Below are positions 41,535 to 49,768 of a DNA stretch of 64,000 nt, piece after piece. Both the position numbers and the translations under genes were made by a program. A model generated the notes under the pieces. The model was not told the origin of the DNA and did not search any database. It saw only the letters and a program-made list of their open reading frames with translations. The stretch spans positions 62,001 to 126,000 of the IMG/VR virus record IMGVR_UViG_3300046804_003518; one strand, written 5' to 3'. The stretch comes from a virus. Numbering within the stretch: the first letter of the stretch is position 1; every line of letters starts with the position of its first letter.

Positions 41535-42713
41535 ATGCGTAAAGCAATTCAATCATTAGTTATTTTAGGATCATTGCTAGGTAGCGTTGCATACGGACAA
41601 AGTGCAGCTGATGTTCAAGCATCGGTTGATAATTTGTCAGATGTATTTGCTAAGGATGTAGCATCACGCTGGAAGTGGAAAGGTGACTTTCGTGTAAGAA
41701 ACGAAAACATCGATCAGGAACTTGCAGTTGAGCGCAACCGTACTAGAATGCGTGTTCGTCTTGGATTTGAAGCAGAAGTAAATCCAACTGTTAAGGCAGG
41801 CTTTCAGTTTGCTACAACAGAAAATGGAGATGCTCGTTCAACAAACCAGACCTTCAGTGATGTTAATTCTAAGAAAGCACTTGATCTTGATTTAGCATAT
41901 GTTGAGTGGGCACCAAACGCAACAACCAAGCTTACGCTTGGTAAGATGAAGCAACCTCTTGTCACAACGACATCTTACTTTGTCGATAAGGACATTAATC
42001 CAGAGGGTGCTACTCTTGCGTTTAATCACGCTCCAACTGGCGTATTTGTAAATGCTGCTTTGTTTGATCTAGTTGAGCGTAGCTCAGCTGGTGATTCAAC
42101 AGCACTAGCATGGCAAGTTGGCTTGCGTGGTAAATTGAATGATGACACAGGATATGTTCTAGCTGCTGGTGAAATGAATCACCACAATGTTCAGAACCTA
42201 GCTGTAATTCAATCAGGCGCTGCAGGTAGTTTCTTTGGTAACACAACTAAGACAACTGGTTGTGTAGCTGGAGTTACAACTTGTCTTGCAAATGAGTTTG
42301 AGGTCCGTAATGCTCTAGCTGAAGTAACAACAGTGGTCGCTGGCTATCCAGTAGTTGCTTTTGTTGATTGGGCAGAGAACACTAAGGCTGTAAAACTCAA
42401 CAAGGCTCTTGCATACGGAGTCACCCTTGGAAAAGCATCACTTCCAAATTCTTGGGAAGCTGGTGTTGTAATCCAAAGCGTTGAGAAGGACGCTCTATTT
42501 GGTCAGTGGATTGATTCTGACTATGCTGCTGGTAATACAGATGGTGATGGATATACACTTCGCGGTGCATATCAATTAGCCAAGAACTGGAAACTAAATG
42601 TTGCTTATCATATCAATAAGACAAACAATGATGTTCCAGTAGTTATTAGTGGACGTAATATTATTGATCGAGACTATAAGCGTCTACAACTTGACCTAAA
42701 CTATTCATTCTAA
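41535..42713 (+). CDS. Outer-membrane porin
   Basis: 392 residues from ATG 41535, which follows AGGAGAAAGAA; a GTG at 41514 is an unlikely start. Signal peptide IQSLVILGSLLGSVAYG with cleavage before QS. The mature protein alternates polar and apolar residues throughout, as in beta-barrels (WKWKGDFRVRNENID, TRMRVRLGFEAEVN, LDLAYVEWAPNATTKLTLGK), and ends in LQLDLNYSF with the terminal Phe of outer-membrane proteins. It resembles bacterial putative porins. Together with PstS it could improve phosphate uptake; alternatively it may alter receptor properties and block superinfection. Confidence 0.85.
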   Translation: MRKAIQSLVILGSLLGSVAYGQSAADVQASVDNLSDVFAKDVASRWKWKGDFRVRNENIDQELAVERNRTRMRVRLGFEAEVNPTVKAGFQFATTENGDARSTNQTFSDVNSKKALDLDLAYVEWAPNATTKLTLGKMKQPLVTTTSYFVDKDINPEGATLAFNHAPTGVFVNAALFDLVERSSAGDSTALAWQVGLRGKLNDDTGYVLAAGEMNHHNVQNLAVIQSGAAGSFFGNTTKTTGCVAGVTTCLANEFEVRNALAEVTTVVAGYPVVAFVDWAENTKAVKLNKALAYGVTLGKASLPNSWEAGVVIQSVEKDALFGQWIDSDYAAGNTDGDGYTLRGAYQLAKNWKLNVAYHINKTNNDVPVVISGRNIIDRDYKRLQLDLNYSF

Positions 42714-42740
42714 TTGAACAAATTAGATTGTGTTGACTTG

Positions 42741-42771
42741 AAAGGGGGAGCGTTGACTCCCCCTTTCTTTT
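42741..42771 (+). terminator. Intrinsic terminator after the porin gene
   Basis: AAAGGGGGAG (42741-42750), six-base loop, CTCCCCCTTT (42757-42766), then CTTTTT. Ends the pstS-porin unit. Confidence 0.92.
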
Positions 42772-42794
42772 TGTATATACTATCCCTCTTTGAG

Positions 42795-42820
42795 GAAGGG
42801 GACCTAGGTCCCCTTCTTTA
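42795..42820 (+). terminator. Second palindromic hairpin in tandem
   Basis: GAAGGGGACC (42795-42804) pairs with GGTCCCCTTC (42807-42816) around a TA centre, followed by TTTA. A very tight palindrome; a backup terminator or a protein-binding site. Confidence 0.7.
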
Positions 42821-42852
42821 TATTAATTTTTTATTAAAGTATCTGTTTCTGT

Positions 42853-42860
42853 GTTAAATA
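42853..42860 (+). promoter_or_regulatory. Late promoter variant GTTAAATA before the plcP-like gene
   Basis: Same octamer as before pstS, 22 bases before the ATG at 42882. A CAGGAGACC ribosome site follows. Confidence 0.5.
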
Positions 42861-42881
42861 ATAACATACACAGGAGACCAT

Positions 42882-43631
42882 ATGAAGTACAAATCTATCT
42901 TTATATCCGATGTACATTTAGGTTCTAAAGGATGTAAAGCTGATTTGCTTTGCGACTTTCTCAAGCACAATACTTGTGAGCAGCTGTATCTTGTCGGCGA
43001 CATCATTGATGGTTGGAGACTAAGTAGGAAGTTTTACTGGCCTCAGTCTCATACAAACGTAATTAGAAGAATCCTTACCGCGGCTAAACGAGATACAAAG
43101 GTAATCTATGTGGCTGGTAATCACGACGAGGCTCTTCGTGGTCTTCTGCCATATGATATTCACTTTGGCAATATAGATCTTGTTAACCAATGCCGCCACC
43201 AGGCAATCAATGGTAAGACCTATATGGTAATCCATGGTGATATGTTTGATACAGCTCTTCGGAACAAGTTGGCCTGGCTATATCATTTTGGTGACATACT
43301 ATATAATATTCTACTGAGCATAAACGTTGTTGTTGGTAAGGTAAGGCAACGCTTTGGTCTACCTTATTGGAGTCTAAGCGCTTATTTAAAAAATAAGACG
43401 AAAGAAGCTGTTGCCTATATGAGCGACTTTGAGGTTCTAATTACCGACTACTGCCACAAACAGAAAGCGCATGGAGTGATATGTGGCCATGTTCATAAGG
43501 CAGATATAAAGATGATTGGTGAGGTTGAATATATGAATGATGGTGACTGGGTAGAGAGCTGTACTGCCCTAGTTGAGAACTATGAGGGTAAATGGGAAAT
43601 ACTAACGTGGCAAGAATTAAAATCATCTTAA
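42882..43631 (+). CDS. PlcP-like metallophosphoesterase (phospholipid lipase C type)
   Basis: 249 residues of the calcineurin-like phosphoesterase family, related to UDP-2,3-diacylglucosamine hydrolase. Metal motifs: FISDVHLGSKGC (about 7), LVGDIIDGW (about 38), VAGNHDEALR (about 78), VIHGDMFDT (about 113) and CGHVHKADI (about 204). Marine and rhizobial PlcP enzymes of this family release diacylglycerol from phospholipids under phosphate starvation, and their genes lie beside a glycosyltransferase gene (agt) as here. An LpxH-type role is the alternative. Coupled to the next gene by a 40-base overlap. Confidence 0.8.
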   Translation: MKYKSIFISDVHLGSKGCKADLLCDFLKHNTCEQLYLVGDIIDGWRLSRKFYWPQSHTNVIRRILTAAKRDTKVIYVAGNHDEALRGLLPYDIHFGNIDLVNQCRHQAINGKTYMVIHGDMFDTALRNKLAWLYHFGDILYNILLSINVVVGKVRQRFGLPYWSLSAYLKNKTKEAVAYMSDFEVLITDYCHKQKAHGVICGHVHKADIKMIGEVEYMNDGDWVESCTALVENYEGKWEILTWQELKSS

Positions 43632-44635
43632 TCACCGACGCCTGGGAACCCCAGGTTAATGGTGTCGTGACAACATATAAAAATTTAATTAACTACCTAC
43701 CTGACAACGTCTCCGTAGACATAGTTCACCCAGCTTTGTTTGATTATTTTCCCTTCACACTATACAAAGGAATCAACATACCATTGTGTTCATTCAATAT
43801 GATGTATAACTTGATTGAAAGAAGAACAATGCACTACCAAATCCAAGGGTATAGTGTATCATACCATATAGCAACAGAAGGTGTTCTTGGCTATAAGGCC
43901 AAACGCGCTCTTGATGTAATGAAGAAACCATATACTACTGCCTACCACACAAAGTTTCCCGAGTTTCTGAAGTTAATGTTTGGTATTCCAGTTTTATTTA
44001 CATCGTGGTACTTCAACTGGTTCCATAAAAAGTCAAAGGCTGTCATGTGTTCCTCACAGTCTGATTCAATGACTCATTCAGATTGGCAGACAGTTGTTCT
44101 TGGTAAGGGTTATGCCAGCCATTTCTCGTTCAAGGACCATCGTCACAAACATGATATAAATTTACTATACGTTGGTAGAGTTAGTCACGAAAAGAATATA
44201 GAGGATTTTTGTAAACTTGACCTTGATGGTTGGACAGACTGTAACGCAAAGGTATATAAAATTATTGTTGGTGATGGTCCTGCAAGAAAATCATTAGAGA
44301 AAAAATATCCTGGAATTAGGTTTGTTGGATATAAATTTGGGAAAGACCTTGCTTCCTATTACCAGAATGCTGATGTATGTGTGTTCCCAAGCAAAGTTGA
44401 TACATTTGGAATCACGATACTTGAGTCAATGGCTTGTGGAACACCAGTTGCTGGTTATCCTGTGACCGGTCCAATTGACCAAATCATTAACGGTGTCAAT
44501 GGTTATGTTGATCAAGATCTTGAGTCGGCCGTTGGTCGCTGTCTACTTCTGGAACGAGATCTTGTAGCAAATTCAGTTAGGCATATATCGTGGAAGCAAT
44601 CAGCCCAACAGTTTGTTGACTTTATAGCTGGTTGA
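43592..44635 (+). CDS. GT4 glycosyltransferase, Agt-like
   Basis: 347 residues, GT-B fold. LITDAWEPQVNGVVTTYKNL (about 13-32) is the N-terminal signature, YHTKFPEFL (about 119) lies in the acceptor domain, LLYVGRVSHEKN (about 191) starts the C-terminal domain and FPSKVDTFGITILESMACGT (about 266-285) is the donor-binding motif. Bacterial homologs next to plcP glycosylate diacylglycerol to make glycolipids in place of phospholipids. Start ATG 43592 lies in the plcP-like gene behind GAGGG, so the two are translationally coupled. The substrate is inferred from context only. Confidence 0.82.
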   Translation: MGNTNVARIKIILITDAWEPQVNGVVTTYKNLINYLPDNVSVDIVHPALFDYFPFTLYKGINIPLCSFNMMYNLIERRTMHYQIQGYSVSYHIATEGVLGYKAKRALDVMKKPYTTAYHTKFPEFLKLMFGIPVLFTSWYFNWFHKKSKAVMCSSQSDSMTHSDWQTVVLGKGYASHFSFKDHRHKHDINLLYVGRVSHEKNIEDFCKLDLDGWTDCNAKVYKIIVGDGPARKSLEKKYPGIRFVGYKFGKDLASYYQNADVCVFPSKVDTFGITILESMACGTPVAGYPVTGPIDQIINGVNGYVDQDLESAVGRCLLLERDLVANSVRHISWKQSAQQFVDFIAG

Positions 44636-44660
44636 CTGTTACCATCGTTTAATGTATACT
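44632..44660 (+). promoter_or_regulatory. Sigma70-type promoter before the Tat-leader gene
   Basis: TTGACT (44632-44637), 17-base spacer, TATACT (44655-44660). The expected start near 44667 lies inside the following palindrome. It can also serve gp43. Confidence 0.82.
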
Positions 44661-44679
44661 CCCTCCTATCGTAGGAGGG
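44661..44679 (+). promoter_or_regulatory. Hairpin overlapping +1 and ribosome site
   Basis: CCCTCCTA (44661-44668), TCG loop, TAGGAGGG (44672-44679). The right arm contains the perfect AGGAGG ribosome site for ATG 44688. Read-through RNA would hide it, while RNA started at about 44667 would not carry the left arm. The same layout is seen at 18016 before uvsY. Confidence 0.72.
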
Positions 44680-44687
44680 ACGTTATC

Positions 44688-45023
44688 ATGTCAACAAGGC
44701 GTAATTTTTTTAAGTATCTTGGACTTGCTGGTGGTGTAGCAGTAGGTGGTCCTGTCGCCGCTGCAGCTATCATTCCTAAAGGTAAACCAAAGCACATTGA
44801 ACAACTTGATGGCGGATCGCACCTGCAATTGCGAGCAACATATGGCGAGAAGGTTGGCCTCGGCACAATAAACCCAACTAACAAACTAACGGTTTTTAGT
44901 CATCAGACGCAAGAGTTTGTTCCTGGAACTGTTGAGCAGGTTGATGTTTCGTTCAAGCCAGGTCCTGATGGTGAATTGTACTTGAAAGTTAATGGGAAAT
45001 GGCGTAAAGTAGTTACTGAATGA
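44688..45023 (+). CDS. Tat-signal exported protein of unknown function
   Basis: 111 residues from ATG 44688. The N-terminus STRRNFFKYLGLAGGVAVGG is a textbook twin-arginine leader followed by an Ala/Gly hydrophobic stretch (PVAAAAII). The mature part has a GTINPTNKLTV-like segment and a C-terminal DGELYLKVNGKWRKVVT pattern reminiscent of phage tail-fibre-associated beta motifs. Export of a folded phage protein to the periplasm is implied. No cofactor motif is visible. It overlaps gp43 by four bases, an odd partner for a replicative polymerase. Confidence 0.75.
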   Translation: MSTRRNFFKYLGLAGGVAVGGPVAAAAIIPKGKPKHIEQLDGGSHLQLRATYGEKVGLGTINPTNKLTVFSHQTQEFVPGTVEQVDVSFKPGPDGELYLKVNGKWRKVVTE

Positions 45024-47566
45024 GCAAGTTCTATACAAATGTAAGTATCCGAGGGAATAAGATTCTCCTTCGTGGCTATGAGGATGGTCGTAGAGTTCAT
45101 ACTGACATCCCATACCAACCTTTTTGTTTCCAACGATCGAGCAATCCAAATGCTCCGTATAAGACTATCGATGGTTATCCAGCCGATAGAAAGGACTTCG
45201 AATCTATCAATGACATGATGGATTACATGAAGATGTATGAGGGTGTAGAAGGAATTAAACTCTACGGAATGACATCCAAGAGTTCTCTCATCTATCCATT
45301 CATCCACGAATACTATCCTGGTGAGATTCAATACGATGCCTCTTTGATGAACATCGTTCACCTTGATATCGAGGTCGCGGCTGATGAAGGATTCCCTAAC
45401 ATCGATGAAGCTGATAAGGCACTAACTGCTATCACTATTAAGGTTAAGGATAGGTACTACACTTTTGGTTGTGGTGACTATACACCTACAGCTGACAACA
45501 TCATGTACGCCAAGTGTAAGAACGAACGCGACTTGATTATGAAGTTCTTAACTCTTTGGGATTCTCCTCTTGTTGATCCAGACATCGTAACTGGCTGGAA
45601 CGTAGAGGGGTTCGATATTCCATATCTCGTCAATAGAATCGATAGAGTATTCAATGACGAAGGTAAGATGTCAAAGAAACTCTCACCTTGGAAGATTGTC
45701 GACGACAAGGAAATCATTATGAGAGGGTCTGGTAAGACTCTCAAGGCAAAGACGCTGAGAGGAATCTCAGTGCTTGACTATTTGCAGCTCTATAGAAAGT
45801 TTACATACTCTGATACAGAAAGCTATTCTCTTAACCATATTGCTCACCTCGAGCTTGGTGAGAAGAAGATTGACTACTCTGAGTATGAAAGTCTGTTTGA
45901 TCTTTATAAGCACGACTTCCAAAAGTTCATTGAGTATAATATCCACGACGTTACTCTCGTAAGCCAGCTTGATGATAAGATGAAGCTTATCGATCAGGTT
46001 CTTGCTATTGCATATGATGCGAAGGTTGACTATATCGATACTCTTCGTACAGTGCGCATGTGGGATATGATTATCCACAACTACCTAATCGATAACAATA
46101 TTGTTGTTCCTCTTTCGAAGAACGAAGAAGAACTTAAACTTGTTAGAGAAGAGAAGGATCAACCAATTAAGGGTGCTTATGTAAAAGATCCTAAACCTGG
46201 AATGTATAAGTACGTTGTCTCATTTGACTTGACATCTCTATATCCATCGCTGATCATGCAGTATAACATCTCGCCTGATACTAAGATGAATAAGGTTGAT
46301 CTTACGCCAGAAGATTGTTTGGACAATACTGGTTCGTTCCAGATGGCTAAGGACGATGCAAAGAGTCTCGACTATACACTTTGTGCTAATGGTACGATGT
46401 ATAGAAAAGATAAGCTCGGGTTCCTGCCAGCGCTGATGGAAAAGGTCTTCGCCGATAGAAAGAAGTATAAGAAGCTAATGCTTGAAGCAAAGCAGAAGTA
46501 TGAACTATCGAAAGATCCTGAAGATGAAAAGAAATACGTTCAGTATAACAATATGCAGATGGCAAAGAAGATTCAGCTGAATAGCTGTTACGGTGCTTTG
46601 TCTAATATCTACTTCAGATTCTTTGATACAGATCTAGCTGAAGCAATCACACTATCTGGCCAGGTATCGATTCGTTGGATGCAAGCGAAGATGAATGAGT
46701 TCTTGAATAAGACTCTCAAGACTGACAATGTCGATTATGTTATTGCTGTTGATACTGACTCTCTTTATATTACTCTTGATAAGTTTGTTGATAAGGTATA
46801 CAATGGCAAGGTACCAGAAAGAGATAAAGTCATTCGTATGCTAGATAAGGCTTGTGATGAAGTCTTCCAGCCATTCATCGAAAAGAGTTATGATGACCTA
46901 GCTAACCATATGTTGATCTATAGTCAGCGTATGCAGATGAAGCGAGAGTCAATTGCCGATAAAGGTATCTGGGTAGCGAAGAAGAGATACATCTTGAATG
47001 TCTTTAACGAAGAAGGTGTTCAGTATGAGAAGCCAAAGCTGAAGATGAAAGGCATTGAAGCTGTTAAGTCTTCAACTCCTGCCAAGATCAAGGAAGCAAT
47101 TAAGAAGTCGCTTGACATTATTATGAATGGCACAAAGGATGATTTTACTAAGTATGTGGAAGACTTCAAGCAAGAGTTTGATACTCTACCGTTTGAAGAT
47201 GTGGCATTCCCTAGAAGTTGTCAAGGCGTAACCAAACATAAGATTGGTGGTAAGGCAATTCCAATTCATGTGAGAGGCGCACTCATTTACAACCATTTCA
47301 TAAATAACTTAGGACTTGACAAAAAGCACAATAAGATTCAGGATGGAGATAAGATTAAGTTCTGCTACTTGAGAACACCTAATCCATTCTCGACGAATGT
47401 TATATCATCTCCAGGTGCCTTGCCAAAGCAATTCAATATCGATCGTTATATTGATCACGATACACAATTTGAAAAGTCTTTCATTGAGCCGATGAAGTCA
47501 ATCACGGACAACATTGGTTGGGATCTTGGACAAAAGCAATTAACTCTAGAAGACATGTTCGGGTAA
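45020..47566 (+). CDS. 43: DNA polymerase gp43
   Basis: Family B replicative polymerase, 848 residues (T4 gp43 is 898). Exonuclease motifs HLDIEVAADEGFPN (about 114) and WNVEGFDIPYLVNR (about 194) are intact. Polymerase motif A is SFDLTSLYPSLIMQYN (about 402), motif B KKIQLNSCYGALSN (about 516), motif C VIAVDTDSLYITL (about 575) and KKRYIL follows. The C-terminal LTLEDMFG (last residues) matches the clamp-binding tail of T4 gp43. It overlaps the Tat gene, from whose promoter it is probably expressed. Confidence 0.97.
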   Translation: MSKFYTNVSIRGNKILLRGYEDGRRVHTDIPYQPFCFQRSSNPNAPYKTIDGYPADRKDFESINDMMDYMKMYEGVEGIKLYGMTSKSSLIYPFIHEYYPGEIQYDASLMNIVHLDIEVAADEGFPNIDEADKALTAITIKVKDRYYTFGCGDYTPTADNIMYAKCKNERDLIMKFLTLWDSPLVDPDIVTGWNVEGFDIPYLVNRIDRVFNDEGKMSKKLSPWKIVDDKEIIMRGSGKTLKAKTLRGISVLDYLQLYRKFTYSDTESYSLNHIAHLELGEKKIDYSEYESLFDLYKHDFQKFIEYNIHDVTLVSQLDDKMKLIDQVLAIAYDAKVDYIDTLRTVRMWDMIIHNYLIDNNIVVPLSKNEEELKLVREEKDQPIKGAYVKDPKPGMYKYVVSFDLTSLYPSLIMQYNISPDTKMNKVDLTPEDCLDNTGSFQMAKDDAKSLDYTLCANGTMYRKDKLGFLPALMEKVFADRKKYKKLMLEAKQKYELSKDPEDEKKYVQYNNMQMAKKIQLNSCYGALSNIYFRFFDTDLAEAITLSGQVSIRWMQAKMNEFLNKTLKTDNVDYVIAVDTDSLYITLDKFVDKVYNGKVPERDKVIRMLDKACDEVFQPFIEKSYDDLANHMLIYSQRMQMKRESIADKGIWVAKKRYILNVFNEEGVQYEKPKLKMKGIEAVKSSTPAKIKEAIKKSLDIIMNGTKDDFTKYVEDFKQEFDTLPFEDVAFPRSCQGVTKHKIGGKAIPIHVRGALIYNHFINNLGLDKKHNKIQDGDKIKFCYLRTPNPFSTNVISSPGALPKQFNIDRYIDHDTQFEKSFIEPMKSITDNIGWDLGQKQLTLEDMFG

Positions 47567-47570
47567 CTAT

Positions 47571-47873
47571 ATGCAAAAAGGTTATAACTTCGATTTTGGT
47601 TTCAGCGCAGTTGATGAGGATGAGCTAAAGAAGCTCACTGGTGCTGAGCAAGAGACAGAGGAGCTTTCAAAGCTCCTAGATGAGCAGGCAACGAATGCTG
47701 AGCTCTATAAGGATACTGTTGTTCAGATCCAGGAGATGATAACTCCTCTTATCAACAACCTAATGTTGAACCCAAGTAAAAACTATATCTATTGGCCAAA
47801 TAGAGTTGATAAGATGAAAGTATTCAAGGCCGAGTTAGATAAGTTGTTTACTATAGCAAAAGATGCTTCTTGA
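47571..47873 (+). CDS. Conserved small acidic protein after gp43
   Basis: 100 residues beginning MQKGYNFDFGFSAVDEDELK, with a helical, acidic body and the YIYWPNRVDKMKVFKAELDK segment (about 73-92). A protein of this form follows gp43 in many marine T4-like phages and is annotated as hypothetical. It overlaps the next gene by 11 bases. A replication-accessory role is inferred only from position. Confidence 0.7.
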   Translation: MQKGYNFDFGFSAVDEDELKKLTGAEQETEELSKLLDEQATNAELYKDTVVQIQEMITPLINNLMLNPSKNYIYWPNRVDKMKVFKAELDKLFTIAKDAS

Positions 47874-48696
47874 TTATCTAGTCCTAGCTGTAGCACTAAT
47901 CCTTTCTGGTGTTGCCGCCTACTACTCAGTAGTAGGTTTGGCAGCTATCTTTAGTGGTGCATTCCTTTCTGTAGTTCTTATGGGCTCAGCTCTTGAGCTT
48001 GGTAAGCTAGTTGCAGCAAGCTGGTTATACAGAAACTGGGAAGATGCCCCCAAACTAATTAAGTACTATTTGTCTGGTGCTGTTGTAATTCTGATGTTTA
48101 TTACATCGATGGGTATCTTTGGTTACCTATCGAAAGCTCACCTAGAGACCCAGGCTTTGATGACATCAGATGTCACAGCTGAGCTACAAACACTTAACGA
48201 TACAATCGAATCTAAAACAAACACAAAAGTTTTAGTTGAAAAGCAAATTCAAAACATTGATAATACTCTAGTTAAGTATATCGAGATGGGCTCCGTGACA
48301 AAGGGTCTACAAGAGAAGCGAAGACTGGATAGCGAACGTAAAGAACTAGAACAAGAACGAAAGGCAGTTGAGCAAGAGCTTGTTGAATTGAAGTCTAAGA
48401 GAAACAAACTCGATTCAGAAGTTAAAAAGATTGAAGTTGAAGTTGGGCCACTAAAGTACATTGCAGAGTTAGTTTATGGACAAGATGCTGAAAGTCATTT
48501 TGGTAGCGCTGTTCGTATGGTCATTATACTTCTTATTATGGTTTTTGACCCTCTTGCTGTAATCCTCCTAATTGCTGCCAACTCCAACTTTGTCAATAGG
48601 GACAAAAAGATACAACAAGAAAAACGTATTCAAGAGTTGAGAAAACTTGGAAAACGTGGTATAGTAGTGAATAAGAAAGAGATACTAAAGTTATAA
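47863..48696 (+). CDS. Membrane protein with central coiled coil
   Basis: 277 residues. Hydrophobic segments are at about 4-45 (LVLAVALILSGVAAYYSVVG, FLSVVLMGSALELGKLV), 67-90 (YYLSGAVVILMFITSMGIFG) and 210-236 (MVIILLIMVFDPLAVILLIA). Residues 100-200 form a long charged coiled coil (RKELEQERKAVEQELVELKS). The layout is an inner-membrane anchored coiled-coil protein. A role in membrane attachment of replication is possible given neighbours gp43 and uvsX. Function unknown. Confidence 0.75.
   Translation: MLLDYLVLAVALILSGVAAYYSVVGLAAIFSGAFLSVVLMGSALELGKLVAASWLYRNWEDAPKLIKYYLSGAVVILMFITSMGIFGYLSKAHLETQALMTSDVTAELQTLNDTIESKTNTKVLVEKQIQNIDNTLVKYIEMGSVTKGLQEKRRLDSERKELEQERKAVEQELVELKSKRNKLDSEVKKIEVEVGPLKYIAELVYGQDAESHFGSAVRMVIILLIMVFDPLAVILLIAANSNFVNRDKKIQQEKRIQELRKLGKRGIVVNKKEILKL
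48637..48665 (+). promoter_or_regulatory. Sigma70-type promoter before uvsX
   Basis: TTGAGA (48637-48642), 17-base spacer, TATAGT (48660-48665), inside the 3' end of the membrane-protein gene and 45 bases before the uvsX ATG. Confidence 0.65.
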
Positions 48697-48709
48697 CATT
48701 GAGGTTATT

Positions 48710-49768
48710 ATGTCAAAGTTTTTTCGTAATCTAATTGAAGAGATCAAAGATGAAGACACATCTATCGCTGAGGACGGTGCTGGTAGTGCTGAGTTCACCG
48801 GGAGCATTGACAGTGGTTCTTACTCTCTTAACGCTGCTCTTAGTGGGTCAATTTTTGGCGGCGTTCCTAATAACAAGATAACTGCTTTTGCTGGTGAGAG
48901 TGCTACTGGTAAGACGTTCTTTGTTCTTGGTATTGTAAAGAGCTTCCTGGATAGCAATCCTGATGCTGGTGTTATCTATTATGACACTGAGGCTGCTGTT
49001 ACTCGTGATATGATGAAGTCTCGTGGTATTGATACTAAGCGAGTAATCATTGCCGAGCCTGATACTATTCAGAAGTTTAGAGAACATGCTCTGAAGTTTC
49101 TAGAAGCGTATGGTAAGACAGATGAGGGTGACCGTCCTCCTATGATGATGGTTCTAGACTCTCTTGGTATGCTTTCTACTTCTAAAGAAATGGCTGACTC
49201 GCTTGAAGGTAAGGATACTAGAGACATGACGAAGAGTCAGGTCATCAAGGCTGCCTTTAGAGTCCTTACATTGAAGTGTGCGAAGTATAAGGTACCAATG
49301 CTAGTTACTAACCATGTGTATGCTATGGTTGGGTCTTATGTTCCGATGAACGAGATCTCTGGTGGTACTGGATTGAAGTATGCTGCTTCAACCATTGCTA
49401 TGTTGTCGAAGAGAAAGGAAAAGGTCGACAACGAAGTAGTTGGTAACATCATTAAGGTCAAGATGTATAAGTCTAGACTCTCTAAGGAAAATGCTCAAGT
49501 AGAATGCTTGTTAACCTATGACAAGGGTCTTGATCGTTATTATGGTCTTTTAGACTTGGCAGAGAAGTACGGTATCTTTAAGAAAGTCTCTACTCGCTAT
49601 GAGATGCCAGATGGATCTAAGGTCTTTGGTAAAAACATTCTTGAGCAACCAGAGAAGTTTTATACTGAAGAAGTTCTAAAGGCAATTGATGAAGCTGCAA
49701 AGAAGGAGTTTAGTTATGGAGCATCCGGATCCGAAGAACCACTTGAGGTGGAGTCTGGCGAAGAGTAG
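48710..49768 (+). CDS. uvsX: UvsX recombinase (RecA-like)
   Basis: 352 residues (T4 UvsX is 391). Walker A AGESATGKTFFVL (about 62-74), the Glu-containing YYDTEAAVTRDMM segment (about 92), Walker B MMMVLDSLGML (about 145) and the L2-like region MNEISGGTGLKYAA (about 213) are seen. It forms presynaptic filaments with UvsY for recombination-dependent replication. The acidic C-terminal tail (GSEEPLEVESGEE) resembles that of T4 UvsX. A small membrane-protein gene overlaps its 3' end. Confidence 0.95.
   Translation: MSKFFRNLIEEIKDEDTSIAEDGAGSAEFTGSIDSGSYSLNAALSGSIFGGVPNNKITAFAGESATGKTFFVLGIVKSFLDSNPDAGVIYYDTEAAVTRDMMKSRGIDTKRVIIAEPDTIQKFREHALKFLEAYGKTDEGDRPPMMMVLDSLGMLSTSKEMADSLEGKDTRDMTKSQVIKAAFRVLTLKCAKYKVPMLVTNHVYAMVGSYVPMNEISGGTGLKYAASTIAMLSKRKEKVDNEVVGNIIKVKMYKSRLSKENAQVECLLTYDKGLDRYYGLLDLAEKYGIFKKVSTRYEMPDGSKVFGKNILEQPEKFYTEEVLKAIDEAAKKEFSYGASGSEEPLEVESGEE

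Noticed and set aside
42882-43631. Simple assignment as LpxH (lipid A synthesis)
   Set aside because: The family is shared, but pairing with a GT4 gene and neighbouring phosphate genes fits PlcP better. It is kept as an alternative only.
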